From DASXMT01 sp963812965 (GTDB taxonomy: Bacteria; Actinomycetota; Acidimicrobiia; Acidimicrobiales; RAAP-2): a stretch of 64,000 bases of DNA. The notes beneath the pieces are model-generated. The model saw only the letters and a list, made by a program, of their open reading frames with translations. It did no database searches and had not been told where the DNA came from. Position 1 is the stretch's first letter, and every line of letters begins with the position of its first letter. The stretch lies in assembly GCA_963812965.1 (NCBI GenBank), contig CAWEXG010000011.1, forward strand, positions 131,294 to 195,293, given 5' to 3'. The translations under genes and the position numbers were made by a program. Shown in pieces: positions 17,889 through 27,267 of the stretch.

Positions 17889-18791
17889 ATGGGTTTGCTC
17901 GACGGAAAGGTAGCGATCGTCACCGGCGCAGGTCGGGGTATCGGACGCGAGGAGGCCCTACTGCTGGCGTCTGAAGGTGCCCGGGTCGTCGTCAACGACG
18001 TCGGAGCGTCGCTGCAGGGTGAGGGCGGGGACAAGCATCCCGCTCAAGAGGTCGTTGACCTGATCAAGGCTAACGGCAGCGACGCCGCCGTGAACGGCGA
18101 CGACGTCAGCTCATGGGAGGGTGCCAAGGCGCTCGTACAGCAGGCCATCGACACGTTCGGCCAGCTCAACATCTTGGTGAACAACGCCGGCATCCTCCGG
18201 GACAAGATGAGCTTCAACCTGGAAGAGTCCGACTGGGACGACGTCATCCGGGTCCACCTGAAGGGTCACTTCGCTCCGGCCCACCACGCCGCCGTCTACT
18301 GGCGGAACCTGGCCAAGGCAGGCGAGACCGTGAGCGGGCGCATCATTAACACCTCGTCGGAAGCCGGGCTCTACGGTAACGCCGGGCAAGCCAACTACTC
18401 GGCAGCGAAAGCGGGCATCGCCTCGCTGACCTGGGTACTCGCCCGGGAGCTCGAGCGGTACGGCGTCACCGTCAACTCCATCTCCCCTCGGGCACGCACT
18501 CGGATGACCGAGAAACTGTTCAGCGAGATGGCAGCTGGCGAGGAAGGCTTCGACGAGTGGGATCCTCGCAACGTGGCCCAGCTCATCGGGTTCCTCGCCT
18601 CGGATGAGGCCTCCGACGTCACCGGCCAGAACTTCGTGGTCTTCGGTGGGAACGTCTGGGCCATGGGTGGATTCCACCCGGTTGGCGAGCTCCATCGCGA
18701 TTCGATGTGGACCCCCAAAGAGTTGGCCGACGCCAAGGGCGAGCTATTCAAGACGGCTTCGCCAGGCATCCCGCCGTTCAGCTTCTTCTAA
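17889..18791 (+). CDS. Short-chain dehydrogenase/reductase, HSD17B4/MFE-2-like
   Basis: A 301-residue NAD(P)-dependent oxidoreductase. The cofactor loop TGAGRGIG begins at residue 12, NNAG is near 98, the catalytic serine lies in INTSSEAG and the YSAAK Tyr/Lys pair is near 172. The long loop VVNDVGASLQGEGGDKHPAQEVVDLI is typical of the 3-hydroxyacyl-CoA dehydrogenase type seen in multifunctional beta-oxidation enzymes and steroid degraders. The ATG follows an AGGAGG site. It is divergent from the DUF4214/methyltransferase gene and converges on livF. Oxidation of a 3-hydroxyacyl-CoA fits the lipid genes downstream; this is inference. Confidence 0.88.
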   Translation: MGLLDGKVAIVTGAGRGIGREEALLLASEGARVVVNDVGASLQGEGGDKHPAQEVVDLIKANGSDAAVNGDDVSSWEGAKALVQQAIDTFGQLNILVNNAGILRDKMSFNLEESDWDDVIRVHLKGHFAPAHHAAVYWRNLAKAGETVSGRIINTSSEAGLYGNAGQANYSAAKAGIASLTWVLARELERYGVTVNSISPRARTRMTEKLFSEMAAGEEGFDEWDPRNVAQLIGFLASDEASDVTGQNFVVFGGNVWAMGGFHPVGELHRDSMWTPKELADAKGELFKTASPGIPPFSFF

Positions 18792-18883
18792 GCGGCAAGT
18801 GGCATAGCGGACAGACAGCCCGGGCTCAGGCTCCAGGCTCAGCTCGCTGACTCATCCTGAAGGCCTACCCGTTGGGCCTCAGA

Positions 18884-19675
18884 TCAGCTTTCTCTGGACC
18901 GTTCCTGTTCAGTCTCGGTCGAATCGGTGTGAGATCCACCGATTCGACCGAGCACCAGGTCGCTGAGCTCCTCGCCCACACCATCGACAGGGCCGTCGTA
19001 GACCACCCGCCCCTTGCCCAAGACGACCACGGAATCGGCCAGGTGCAGCGCTCGATCCACGTGCTGTTCGATGATCAACAGCGACGTGCCGCCGGCGAGC
19101 ACGTTCGACAGCGCGTCGTAGACCTCGTCGACGATGACGGGGGCCAAGCCGAACGACAGCTCGTCGACGATGAGCAGCTTCTGGTCCAGGACAAACACCC
19201 GTGCCAGCGCCAGCATGCGCTGCTCGCCCCCGGACAAGGTCTCGACCGACTGGTGACGTCGCTCACCCAGTCGAGGAAACGCCGTATACGCCCGTTCCAA
19301 TGCATCGGGGACCTTCTTGCGACCGAGCGCCTGGCGGAACGGTAAGATCAGGTTCTCCTCGACGGTCAGCGACGAGAAGACCGAGCGTCCCTCGGTGACG
19401 TGTGCCAACCCGCAGCGTGCGATCTCCCACGTCGATCGACCCGTGACGTCCTGTCCGTCGAACAGGATCCGGCCCTCGGTCACCGGCACCAGGCCCGATG
19501 CCACCCGGGCCACCGTCGACTTCCCGGCCCCATTGGAACCCACGAGGGCGACAGCGGATCCGGCCGTCACGGTGAGCGACACCTCGAACAAGGCACGATA
19601 CGGTCCGTAGGCAGCGCTGACATCGCGTAGCTGCAGCAATGGTGGCGGGGTGACCTGAGCATCCGGCGTGCTCAC
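18884..19675 (-). CDS. livF: Branched-chain amino-acid type ABC transporter ATP-binding protein
   Basis: A 263-residue ATPase of the HAAT (Liv) family. Walker A is GSNGAGKST (about 41-49), the signature is ETLSGGEQRML, and Walker B is LLIVDELSFGLAP. It is the last gene of the cluster livK, livHM, livG, livF and overlaps livG by 4 bases (ATGA). Liv-type importers in such actinobacteria take up amino acids or, beside acyl-CoA genes, sometimes small organic acids or amides; the ligand cannot be read here. Confidence 0.93.
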   Translation of the reverse strand: MSTPDAQVTPPPLLQLRDVSAAYGPYRALFEVSLTVTAGSAVALVGSNGAGKSTVARVASGLVPVTEGRILFDGQDVTGRSTWEIARCGLAHVTEGRSVFSSLTVEENLILPFRQALGRKKVPDALERAYTAFPRLGERRHQSVETLSGGEQRMLALARVFVLDQKLLIVDELSFGLAPVIVDEVYDALSNVLAGGTSLLIIEQHVDRALHLADSVVVLGKGRVVYDGPVDGVGEELSDLVLGRIGGSHTDSTETEQERSRES

Positions 19676-20430
19676 GCTTCGACCCCCAGATAGGCACGAC
19701 GAACCTCGGGGTCGGCGAGTACCTCCTCCACCGAGCCGGTGGCGATCATGCGGCCAAAGTCGAGCACATGGAGCCGGTCGACCACCTCTTCAACCAGCTG
19801 CAAGTCGTGCTCGACGAGGACCACCGCCGTCCCCTGACCTTGGCGGACCTCGGCCAGGATCCTCGAGAGTCGGGACGTCTCTGCTGCGTCGAGACCCGAC
19901 GACGGCTCATCGAGCATCAGCAGCCGGGGGCGGCCCATCATCGCTCGACCCAGCTCTACCAGCCGGCCATGTCCCAGGCTCAGCCCGTCGACCAGTCGAT
20001 CCGCCATGTCGTCGAGCCCGAGAAGGGACAGCACCTCCTCGACATGGGCGAGCTCGTACGGACGGGGACCACCGTGGTGGACCAAGTCCCGCCATAGCCG
20101 GATCCTCCCCGATCGGGCCTGCTCGGCCACTAAGAGGTGGTCAGCCACCGTCATCCCGTTGAACAGCTCCATTCGCTGATAGGTACGACCAATCCCCAAC
20201 CGGCTTCGCTTCCAGGTCGGCATGCGATCGATCCGGGAACCGTCGAATGTGACGGTGCCGGTATCCGGCGCCAGCTGACCGAGGAGGCAGTTGAACAACG
20301 TCGTCTTGCCCGCACCGTTCGGTCCAACGATCCCGACGGCCTCACCCTCGGCCACCTCGAACGAGAGCTCTGACAGTGCGATCACTCCGCCGAACCGTTT
20401 CGACACACCTTCGGCAACCAGAAGAGGCAC
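19672..20430 (-). CDS. livG: Branched-chain amino-acid type ABC transporter ATP-binding protein
   Basis: A 252-residue ATPase. Walker A is GPNGAGKTT (about 36-44), the signature is LSLGHGRLVELGRAM, Walker B is RLLMLDEPSSGLD, and EHDLQLVEEVVDRLHVLDFG is the switch region. The degenerate LSLGHG instead of LSGGQ signature is common in LivG. It follows the fused permease gene by 3 bases. Confidence 0.93.
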   Translation of the reverse strand: MPLLVAEGVSKRFGGVIALSELSFEVAEGEAVGIVGPNGAGKTTLFNCLLGQLAPDTGTVTFDGSRIDRMPTWKRSRLGIGRTYQRMELFNGMTVADHLLVAEQARSGRIRLWRDLVHHGGPRPYELAHVEEVLSLLGLDDMADRLVDGLSLGHGRLVELGRAMMGRPRLLMLDEPSSGLDAAETSRLSRILAEVRQGQGTAVVLVEHDLQLVEEVVDRLHVLDFGRMIATGSVEEVLADPEVRRAYLGVEA

Positions 20431-20433
20431 GCC

Positions 20434-22575
20434 CTACCGCCCACCGATCGGCAACGACCCCGGTGCCGAAACATCAGGGGCGCCGGGTACATCGGGAGAG
20501 CCGGGTGCCGCATGGTCCTGCTGATCGGGGTGAGCGATATCGCCACGGGCCCGGCGGCCGCCAGAACGCGACCCGTACAGGCGCCCCGCCATCGAGGACA
20601 GCCGACCACCCAGATAGTCGACGAAGCCCTCCGGGTGCCGGGTGTAGCTCAAGGTGGCCAGGCCGAACAGCACAGCCAGCAGTCCGGAGTACCGAGCGGG
20701 CAGGTTGGCCAGCTCCTTCTGCAACACGGTGTAGACCAACCCAGCCACCACCGCACCGGTGATCGACCCGAGCCCGACAATGGCCACCACGACCAAGAAC
20801 ACCAGCGAGATCTCGTAGTTGAAGTCGGTGGGCGAGAGCTGCATCTCCATCGACCCGTAGAGAGCACCACCCACGCCGGCCAAGCCTGCCGACAGGGCGA
20901 AGACGCCTACCCGGAGTCGGTGTACGTCGATGCCGATCGAGGTGGATGCCACCTCACTCCCCCGCATGGCAGCGAGGAACCGACCGGTCGTCCCATCACC
21001 CACCAGCTTCACCACACCGGCAACCAACGCCAAAATGACCAGAGCCAGAACGAAGAAGGCTCGTGACGACGCAAAGCTGATCGGTCCGATCTCTGGTCGA
21101 GGAACGTTCAGACCGCTCGCACCGTTTCCAACCCAACTGTTGGGGAACAACACGTTGTCCGCCAGCAGAGCGAATGCCAACGTGGCCAACGCCAGAGGCA
21201 GGCCGGCCAACCGAAGCGTCGGCAAGGCGACGACGACGCCGATGAGGGCTGCGATGAGCCCACCTAAGACCATCGCCACCAGGATCGACATCCCCGTGTG
21301 ATCGGCGAGCTGTCCGGCAGCAAAGCCCCCCACACCAGCGAATGCGGCCTGGCACAGTGAGATCTGCCCGCTCATCCCTGTCAACAGGGTCAGCGACAGG
21401 AAGATCACTCCGAAGGCCACACCTTGGGTCATGGTGAGAAGCCAGTCGGCCTGAACCCAGGTCAGCGCGGAGACGATGCCCAGGAACGCTATGAACCACG
21501 CCAGTGAAGCGGTGGGTCGGCTCGTCACTCGATGCACGAAGGAAACGCCTCTCCCGGGATGGAGTGCTCGGTGCCAGAGCCCCACGGCGTGGACTCCATC
21601 GTCAACGTCCACGGTCAGCGTGGTGGCAGGTCGATAGGAGCGCGCTTCATCCACCATCGCCGTCGACGGCGGGTCGCACGCGGCCAAAGGGTCTCCCACC
21701 CCACGCTGCCTCGAGAACGGCAGGAACACCAGCAACACGATGAACGGAAGTGAGGGACGGAGTCCGGTGGCGATGATGCCGGCAGGGAGATAGCCGGCAA
21801 GGATCTGCTGGGCAACACCCAGGACCAAGCCACCGACGAGGGCCATCGGCAAGCTGGCAAAGCGCCCGATGACGGCGGCAGCGATGCCCCATATCAACAG
21901 CACGGTGTAGTTCTGCGGGTCGAGCTGGGAGTAGAGCGGCGCCAGTAGCACCCCGGCCAGCCCGGCCATACAGCTCGACAGCACCCAGGCGAACGAGCTC
22001 ACCCGGTCGGCGTTGACACCGGTGAGCTCGGTCAGGCGAGGGCTCTCGACCACCGCACGCATCTCGAGACCGATCGGCGTGAACTGGAAGAGCGCCACCA
22101 GGACCGCCACGATGATGAGTGTGGCGGCGGTGATCGAGATCTCCAATCCGCTGAATGGAATGCTCCCCAACCGGAAGTACACGTGCTGTGCGTTCAAGAA
22201 CAGGGACGGCGGCGGAATGACCGGCGTCGAACCGGCGATGATCAGAGCGATCTGAGGAAGGGCTATCAGCAGACCGAGTGCCGGGACCAACTTGACCAAG
22301 GGGCTGGCCGTCCGCACCCGACGGAAGAGGAGCCGGTCGAGGATCAGCCCGACGAAGGGGCCCAATAGAAAGATGGCCAGGAAGCCCGCCGCCCATCGTG
22401 GCCAACCGTCCTGGACCAGAAAGACGAAGGCCAGAGCGGAGACGAAGGCTTGCGCCCCAAAGGCCAAGTTGAAGATCCCCGATGCCTTGTAAGTCAAGAC
22501 CAGGCCCACCGCCATCAAGGCGAAGACACATCCGAAGGGAAGGCCGGGTACGGCGTAGTTGAAGAATTGGGTCAT
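20434..22575 (-). CDS. Fused LivH-LivM permease of a branched-chain amino-acid type ABC transporter
   Basis: One 713-residue frame contains both permeases. The LivH part (about 1-290) starts MTQFFNYAVPGLPFGCVFALMA and has about eight helices. A linker of about 70 residues with no helix follows (ACDPPSTAMVDEARSY... TLTVDVDDG). The LivM part (about 370-660) includes SGQISLCQAAFAGVGGFAAG. The tail is Pro/Asp-rich. Normally these are separate subunits that form a heterodimer. The frame stays open upstream, through starts at 22689 and 22710 and a 9-base repeat; 22575 is chosen because the conserved LivH N-terminus begins there, though no ribosome site is obvious. Confidence 0.87.
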   Translation of the reverse strand: MTQFFNYAVPGLPFGCVFALMAVGLVLTYKASGIFNLAFGAQAFVSALAFVFLVQDGWPRWAAGFLAIFLLGPFVGLILDRLLFRRVRTASPLVKLVPALGLLIALPQIALIIAGSTPVIPPPSLFLNAQHVYFRLGSIPFSGLEISITAATLIIVAVLVALFQFTPIGLEMRAVVESPRLTELTGVNADRVSSFAWVLSSCMAGLAGVLLAPLYSQLDPQNYTVLLIWGIAAAVIGRFASLPMALVGGLVLGVAQQILAGYLPAGIIATGLRPSLPFIVLLVFLPFSRQRGVGDPLAACDPPSTAMVDEARSYRPATTLTVDVDDGVHAVGLWHRALHPGRGVSFVHRVTSRPTASLAWFIAFLGIVSALTWVQADWLLTMTQGVAFGVIFLSLTLLTGMSGQISLCQAAFAGVGGFAAGQLADHTGMSILVAMVLGGLIAALIGVVVALPTLRLAGLPLALATLAFALLADNVLFPNSWVGNGASGLNVPRPEIGPISFASSRAFFVLALVILALVAGVVKLVGDGTTGRFLAAMRGSEVASTSIGIDVHRLRVGVFALSAGLAGVGGALYGSMEMQLSPTDFNYEISLVFLVVVAIVGLGSITGAVVAGLVYTVLQKELANLPARYSGLLAVLFGLATLSYTRHPEGFVDYLGGRLSSMAGRLYGSRSGGRRARGDIAHPDQQDHAAPGSPDVPGAPDVSAPGSLPIGGR

Positions 22576-22582
22576 CGGCGAA

Positions 22583-22676
22583 CCGACAGAACCAGCGGAA
22601 CCGACAGAACCAGCGGAAGAGACCGACAGAACCGACAGAACCGACAGAACCGACAGAACCGACAGAACCGACAGAA
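22583..22676 (-). repeat. 9-bp tandem repeat between livK and livHM
   Basis: Six perfect CCGACAGAA units run from 22623 to 22676, and diverged units extend to 22583. If translation began at 22689 or 22710 the array would encode a Ser-Val-Leu repeat in front of LivH; otherwise it is the livK-livHM spacer. Copy changes would alter the spacing between the two genes. Confidence 0.9.
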
Positions 22677-22729
22677 CCGAACACAGCATGGCTCGGTCGG
22701 CCTCGTTCACCTGCTGCCCCCCGGCCCGG

Positions 22730-24052
22730 TCACCGTCCCGGCACTCCGGGAGGAAGGGGGATGGTCGTGACCGTTGGCCCGGCGGGGGCCGGGTACTTGA
22801 AGCACGAGTACACGCTCTTTCCGGTGCCAAAGACCGGCACGAACGACCCGTGACGCACCTGCACGAACGACGAGCAGTCGAGGCTGGTGACACCGGTATG
22901 GGCAACCTTCCAGTTGACCGGTGGCATGGCTCCGTTCGCCGTAAAAGAGGTCATCTTGTTGATGGCTGCCACCAGCCCGGAACGGGTCACGTTCCTGCCC
23001 AAGGAGTGCAGCCCGGTGACGAAAAGGTCGGCACTCACCCACCCGGCCAGAGCCGGCGTGCTCGGCAACGTGCCTGCCGGCGCGTACTTCTTCAGCGCAG
23101 CGTTGAAGTCGTCGATCCCGGGGTAACGACCTGGGTCGAGCTTCGTGACCTCGAAGGGGGTCTGCTGCACCAGGAAGTAGACGCCCTCCATCGCCGCAGC
23201 GTTGTTCTGAAGGGTCTGCTGGTCGTAGCCGTCGAGCCAGTACTGGGTGACGTTTCCCATTCCGTGCTGTTGCAGCGTCTGGGACAGCTTGATGTTCCCC
23301 GTGGCATCCATGCACGTGGCCACGAAGTTGACGCCCTCCTGTTGCATACGGGTCACGTCGGCATCAAGGGTTGCTGCACCGTAGGGAATCGATGTGTCGT
23401 TCACGGCGACGTCGATGTGGTACTTCTGCAGTGCCTTCGTGACGCCAATACATCCCTGCGAGGACTGGGCCACGTTGTAGGCGAGCACAGCGGCACGTTT
23501 CGCACCGGTTTGCTGGGCGACGTAAGCGACCTGGGTCATCGGCGCTCCGTAGTTGTCGTACGATCCACCGACGCCGAACATGGTCGGGCCCGACCACTGG
23601 GCGTTGGTGTCCTCTTGTAGCCCGAAAGTCGGAACGGCGTTGGCCCGTAGCACCGAGGAACCGGTGAAGAACGGGGTCCCCACCCCCACCACGGCAAAGA
23701 CCTTGTCCTGGACGAGCTGCTGTGCACCGGTCGTGTCCCCGTTGGCAGACAGCCCGTCGTCGACCTGGGGTGAGTAGATGATCTTGCGTCCGTTCACCCC
23801 ACCTCTGGCGTTGAGCTGGTCGAAGTAGACCTCGGCCCCCGTGAGCACCGGAGCGAAGTCCGAAGCGGCATAGCCGCTGAACGAGCCCAACGCTCCTACG
23901 GTGATACTGGTATTCGTCACACCGTCGGTATCGCCAGCATGGGTGACACCGGTACTGCTGGCATTGCCGCACGCGGCGAGCACTGTCCCCGTCACAGCGA
24001 CCACCAGGAGCGGACGGATCACCCCGTGCCTCCGCCTCCACGATCGCCTCAC
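22730..24052 (-). CDS. livK: Branched-chain amino-acid type ABC transporter substrate-binding lipoprotein
   Basis: A 440-residue periplasmic-binding-protein-like lipoprotein (Peripla_BP_6). The start is a GTG at 24052 behind an AGGAGG site. The signal RRSWRRRHGVIRPLLVVAVTG leads to the lipobox LAAC, so the mature protein is lipid-anchored at the outer face of the membrane. The domain opens with ITVGALGSFSGYA and keeps the Leu/Ile/Val-binding layout (YDNYGAPMTQVAYVAQQTGAKRAAV). It would capture the substrate for the LivHM-G-F importer downstream. A longer N-terminus from 24166 is possible but would bury the signal peptide. Confidence 0.9.
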   Translation of the reverse strand: MRRSWRRRHGVIRPLLVVAVTGTVLAACGNASSTGVTHAGDTDGVTNTSITVGALGSFSGYAASDFAPVLTGAEVYFDQLNARGGVNGRKIIYSPQVDDGLSANGDTTGAQQLVQDKVFAVVGVGTPFFTGSSVLRANAVPTFGLQEDTNAQWSGPTMFGVGGSYDNYGAPMTQVAYVAQQTGAKRAAVLAYNVAQSSQGCIGVTKALQKYHIDVAVNDTSIPYGAATLDADVTRMQQEGVNFVATCMDATGNIKLSQTLQQHGMGNVTQYWLDGYDQQTLQNNAAAMEGVYFLVQQTPFEVTKLDPGRYPGIDDFNAALKKYAPAGTLPSTPALAGWVSADLFVTGLHSLGRNVTRSGLVAAINKMTSFTANGAMPPVNWKVAHTGVTSLDCSSFVQVRHGSFVPVFGTGKSVYSCFKYPAPAGPTVTTIPLPPGVPGR

Positions 24053-24353
24053 CGCTCCCCCTCCTCCTGGTCCTCGTGGACCGACCGTGCAGCGGAGGCA
24101 CCGCTCACGGCGATGAACCGAGACCGAGGGGTCACTACTCCTCCCCTTCGTGCCGGTTCCCGACACCTCATACCAGATACAACCGATCCACCAGGGATTT
24201 CATCCCGGAAACGAATGTACCATCGCAATCTCCCGTGCTGGCGGGATAGGCAGGGCTGCGGTCGTTGTGCCCCCTACGGCCCCCCGGTGGACAAGAACCT
24301 CGCCGAGACGTACCCGGCTCCCCTGCTTCTGGCGGGCGTACCGTCTCAGTTCC

Positions 24354-24383
24354 GTCCAGCCCAGGTCAGTCCAGCCCAGGTCA
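24354..24383. repeat. 15-bp tandem duplication at the end of the MaoC gene
   Basis: The unit GTCCAGCCCAGGTCA occurs twice in tandem (24354-24368 and 24369-24383). The second copy overlaps the last codon of the MaoC gene. Confidence 0.85.
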
Positions 24384-24812
24384 GCTTCTGGCCGGGACGA
24401 CCGCCGTGGCCGTCCCCACCACCTTCTCCTCGCCCTCAGCGTTCTGGAGCCTCACGTCGAGATCGACGAGGTGGTCGGCGCCCTCGATTCGCTTCCCGGT
24501 GACCGTGACCGTGGTCCGGAGCTCCTCGTCCGGCCAGGTCTGCTTGGCGAACCGGACCTGGAAGTGACGGACGTTGCCGATACCCACGTAGTCGGTGATG
24601 GCAGAACCGAGGAACCCCATCGAGAACATCCCATGCCCGAACACACTCGGTTGACCGGCAGCGGTGGCCTTCACCTCATCGTGGTGCATCGGGTTGAAGT
24701 CGCCTGATGCACCAGCGTAGGCAACCAAGTCGGTCCGCGTCAGAACGTGCGAACGGACGGGGGCCTCGTCGCCCTCGGCGATATCTTCGAAGAACAACTG
24801 CTGGTCACTCAT
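24381..24812 (-). CDS. MaoC-like (R)-specific enoyl-CoA hydratase / hydroxyacyl dehydratase subunit
   Basis: A 143-residue hot-dog protein with the hydratase-2 motif YAGASGDFNPMHHDE followed by FGHGMFSMG, giving the catalytic Asp and His. It is half the size of eukaryotic hydratase 2 and would act as a dimer or with the partner encoded at 27268-27765, like mycobacterial HadA/HadB or the MaoC pairs of steroid degradation. It is the third gene of the set hydratase-half, acyl-CoA dehydrogenase, MaoC on the minus strand. Confidence 0.9.
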   Translation of the reverse strand: MSDQQLFFEDIAEGDEAPVRSHVLTRTDLVAYAGASGDFNPMHHDEVKATAAGQPSVFGHGMFSMGFLGSAITDYVGIGNVRHFQVRFAKQTWPDEELRTTVTVTGKRIEGADHLVDLDVRLQNAEGEEKVVGTATAVVPARS

Positions 24813-24896
24813 ATCGACGTCTTCCTCCTCTGAGGGGTTCAGCGAATAGGTAGTCCATGCTCGGGGTCAGCCGGCTATATCTGATGGCTGGCCGGA

Positions 24897-27263
24897 TCAT
24901 CGGCCTGGCTCGGGATCGCGGGGGAGGCCGAGCAGGCGCTCCCCGATCACGTTTCGTTGCACCTCACTGGTACCGCCGGCAATGGTGAGGCACTTCGTCT
25001 GCAGCACGCCGTGGGTCCACTGAGCAGCATCGCCGACGGTAGTGGCCCCGGCCGGGCCCAGCAGATCGAGGCCGAACTCCTGTACCCGCTGCTCGAACTC
25101 GGCGCCGAGCAGCTTCCGCACGCTCGACTCAGGCCCAGGTACGACACCCGATACCGAGCGGAGGGTGACCCGCAACCCGAGCACCGCCAAGGACTGCCCT
25201 TCAGCCAAGAGAGAACCGAGACGGTCCAGGACCACTGGTTGTTGGGCCTGCGGGTGGGCAGCTAGCCAGGCGAGCATCGCTTCGAGGCCTCCACCGAAGG
25301 CAGAGTCGGACGAGAGCGAGACGCGTTCGTTGGCAAGGGTCGTCCGTGCCAAACGCCAGCCGCCGTCCACCTCCCCCACCACACAGTCGTCCGGGACAAA
25401 GCACTCGTCGAAGAACACTTCATTGAACAGCTCGTCGCCGGTGATCTCTCGCAAGGGGCGGACATCAATCCCCGGGCTCTTCATGTCGACCAGGAAGTAC
25501 GTGATCCCCTTGTGCTTCGGTGCGTCCGGGTTGGTTCGGGCCAGACAGATCCCAACGTCAGCCCGCTTCGCCACCGAGGTCCACACCTTCTGTCCATTGA
25601 GGAGCCACCCTCCTTCGACCTTGGTGGCGCGGGTGGAAAGCGCAGCCAGGTCGGAACCGGCGCCGGGCTCGCTGAACAGCTGGCACCAGATGAGCTCACC
25701 GCGGAAGGTTGGGCCCACCCACCGCTCGGCCTGGCTCTCCGTGCCGTGGGCGATGATGGTGGGAAGAGCCCAGGCGCCCACCGCTAGACCGGGGCGCCGA
25801 AGCCCAACGTCCGCACAGGTCTGATCGATGACCAGCTGTTCCACGGCGCCCGCGTTCCGCCCCCAAGGACGGGGCCAGTGAGGCGCCAAGAACCCCTCTT
25901 CGGCCAGTTGTCGGCGTTGTTCGCCGGGGTCCTCGATACCGGCGATGGCTGTCACGATGGGCTTGATCTCGTCGCGGATCTGCTCTGCCTCGGGCGGGAG
26001 CTCGATGGTCAGACGACGCCGGCTGCCGGTGAGCGCCAGTCTGGACGCTTCGGCGCGGAGCGGCGCCGTGCCACCGAGCAGCTGTCGAAGCGTGGTGGAG
26101 CGGCGCAGGTGGATATGGGCGTCATGCTCCCAGGTGAAGCCCATCCCGCCCAGGACCTGAATCACTCCTTTGGCTGCTTCCACGTATCCATCGAGGGCGA
26201 GGACGCCGGCCACCTGGACTGCCAACCGGCTTTGCGACGCGGCACCCAAATCGGTGCTTCCCCCACCGGTGTGGGCGTCGAGGTCGAGCACCTGGGCCGC
26301 ATCCCATGCGGCCGCCACCGCTTGCTCGACAGAGACCAGAAGATCAGCCAGGCGGTGCTTCACCCCCTGGAACTGGCCGATCGGGCGCCCGAACTGCTCA
26401 CGGGTTCGGGCGTGCTCGGCGCCGGTGTCCAAGCACCATTGGGCGCCGCCAACTGCTTCGGCGGCAGCAAGGGTGATGGCCAGGTCACGGACCCGCTCGG
26501 TGCTGACCGCCAGCACGCGCTCGGGCGATACGGTGACGCCGTCCACTTCCCAGGCAGCCAGCCGCCGAGATGGATCGAAGCTCGCCAACGGCTGCGCCTC
26601 GATACCCTGCCCGTACTCGAGGACCACCCACCGCACAGCGCCCTCGGTGCTGTCGGTCGGCGCGGCGCTGTCGGTCGGCGCGGCGCTGTCGGTCGGCGCG
26701 GCGCTACCGGTCGGCGCGGCGCTGTCGGTCGGCGCGGCGCCATCGAGATGCACCGGGGCCACGACCAGGTGGACCACCGCCCCGTTTGGGATCGGGCCCA
26801 GGGTGCCGTGCACCACCAGGGTCCCGTCCTCCTGCTCCGAGGCGTTCAACCCCGTTGCAGCCACAGCGCCGCCGTCACTCGCCCCACTGGGCACGACCAC
26901 CCCGGTTGGAGACGATCCGTCAGCCAAGCCCGGCAGGAACGACTTAGCCTGCGACCCGTCACCGGTTTCGGCGATGATCGCTGCAGCCAAGGCGGTGGAC
27001 GCCCAGGGGCCGGGGGCCGCTGCCCGTCCCAGCTCCTCGAGGACGACGGCCAGCTCGACCAGGCCGGCGCCCTGGCCTCCGAGCGCTTCGCTGACGTGGA
27101 TACCCAACCACCCGTGCTCCGCCAGCTCGTGCCAGAACGGCGGCAGCTCGTCCCGGTCGCCGTCGAGGGCGGCGCGGGTGACGTCGGGGGAGCACCGGGA
27201 CTCGACCCAGCGCCGCAACGACAGTCGGAGCTCCTCGTGCTCGTCAGCGATCCCGATCGGCAT
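24897..27263 (-). CDS. Double-domain acyl-CoA dehydrogenase (two ACAD units fused)
   Basis: A 788-residue flavoprotein made of two acyl-CoA dehydrogenase halves. The N-terminal unit (about 1-385) lacks a clear SEPGAGSD loop but keeps REQFGRPIGQFQGVKHRLAD and the VLGGMGFTWEHD end. The C-terminal unit (about 400-788) has QLFSEPGAGSDLA and IAGGTSEVQRNVIGERLLG. In actinobacterial steroid and fatty-acid catabolism such enzymes are often alpha2beta2 heterotetramers from two genes (ChsE-type); here both are one chain. The N-terminal unit contains a Pro-Thr-Asp-Ser-Ala-Ala repeat (26653-26742). The gene begins 4 bases after the upstream hydratase half. Confidence 0.9.
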   Translation of the reverse strand: MPIGIADEHEELRLSLRRWVESRCSPDVTRAALDGDRDELPPFWHELAEHGWLGIHVSEALGGQGAGLVELAVVLEELGRAAAPGPWASTALAAAIIAETGDGSQAKSFLPGLADGSSPTGVVVPSGASDGGAVAATGLNASEQEDGTLVVHGTLGPIPNGAVVHLVVAPVHLDGAAPTDSAAPTGSAAPTDSAAPTDSAAPTDSTEGAVRWVVLEYGQGIEAQPLASFDPSRRLAAWEVDGVTVSPERVLAVSTERVRDLAITLAAAEAVGGAQWCLDTGAEHARTREQFGRPIGQFQGVKHRLADLLVSVEQAVAAAWDAAQVLDLDAHTGGGSTDLGAASQSRLAVQVAGVLALDGYVEAAKGVIQVLGGMGFTWEHDAHIHLRRSTTLRQLLGGTAPLRAEASRLALTGSRRRLTIELPPEAEQIRDEIKPIVTAIAGIEDPGEQRRQLAEEGFLAPHWPRPWGRNAGAVEQLVIDQTCADVGLRRPGLAVGAWALPTIIAHGTESQAERWVGPTFRGELIWCQLFSEPGAGSDLAALSTRATKVEGGWLLNGQKVWTSVAKRADVGICLARTNPDAPKHKGITYFLVDMKSPGIDVRPLREITGDELFNEVFFDECFVPDDCVVGEVDGGWRLARTTLANERVSLSSDSAFGGGLEAMLAWLAAHPQAQQPVVLDRLGSLLAEGQSLAVLGLRVTLRSVSGVVPGPESSVRKLLGAEFEQRVQEFGLDLLGPAGATTVGDAAQWTHGVLQTKCLTIAGGTSEVQRNVIGERLLGLPRDPEPGR
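26653..26742 (-). repeat. 18-bp tandem repeat, five copies, inside acyl-CoA dehydrogenase
   Basis: Five units of TCGGTCGGCGCGGCGCTG or a close variant run from 26653 to 26742. On the coding strand they encode a repeated APTDSA hexapeptide in a loop of the N-terminal dehydrogenase unit. The units differ at only a few positions. Confidence 0.93.
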
Positions 27264-27267
27264 GAGA

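Noticed and set aside
18792..18883. Possible terminator between the SDR gene and livF
   Set aside because: Only a weak 5-base AGGCC/GGCCT stem and some imperfect GGCTCAG repeats were seen, below what I would call.
22583..22676. Regular short repeats resembling a CRISPR array
   Set aside because: The units are contiguous 9-mers with no spacers and no cas gene nearby; it is a minisatellite. The same reasoning rejects the 18-bp array at 26653-26742.
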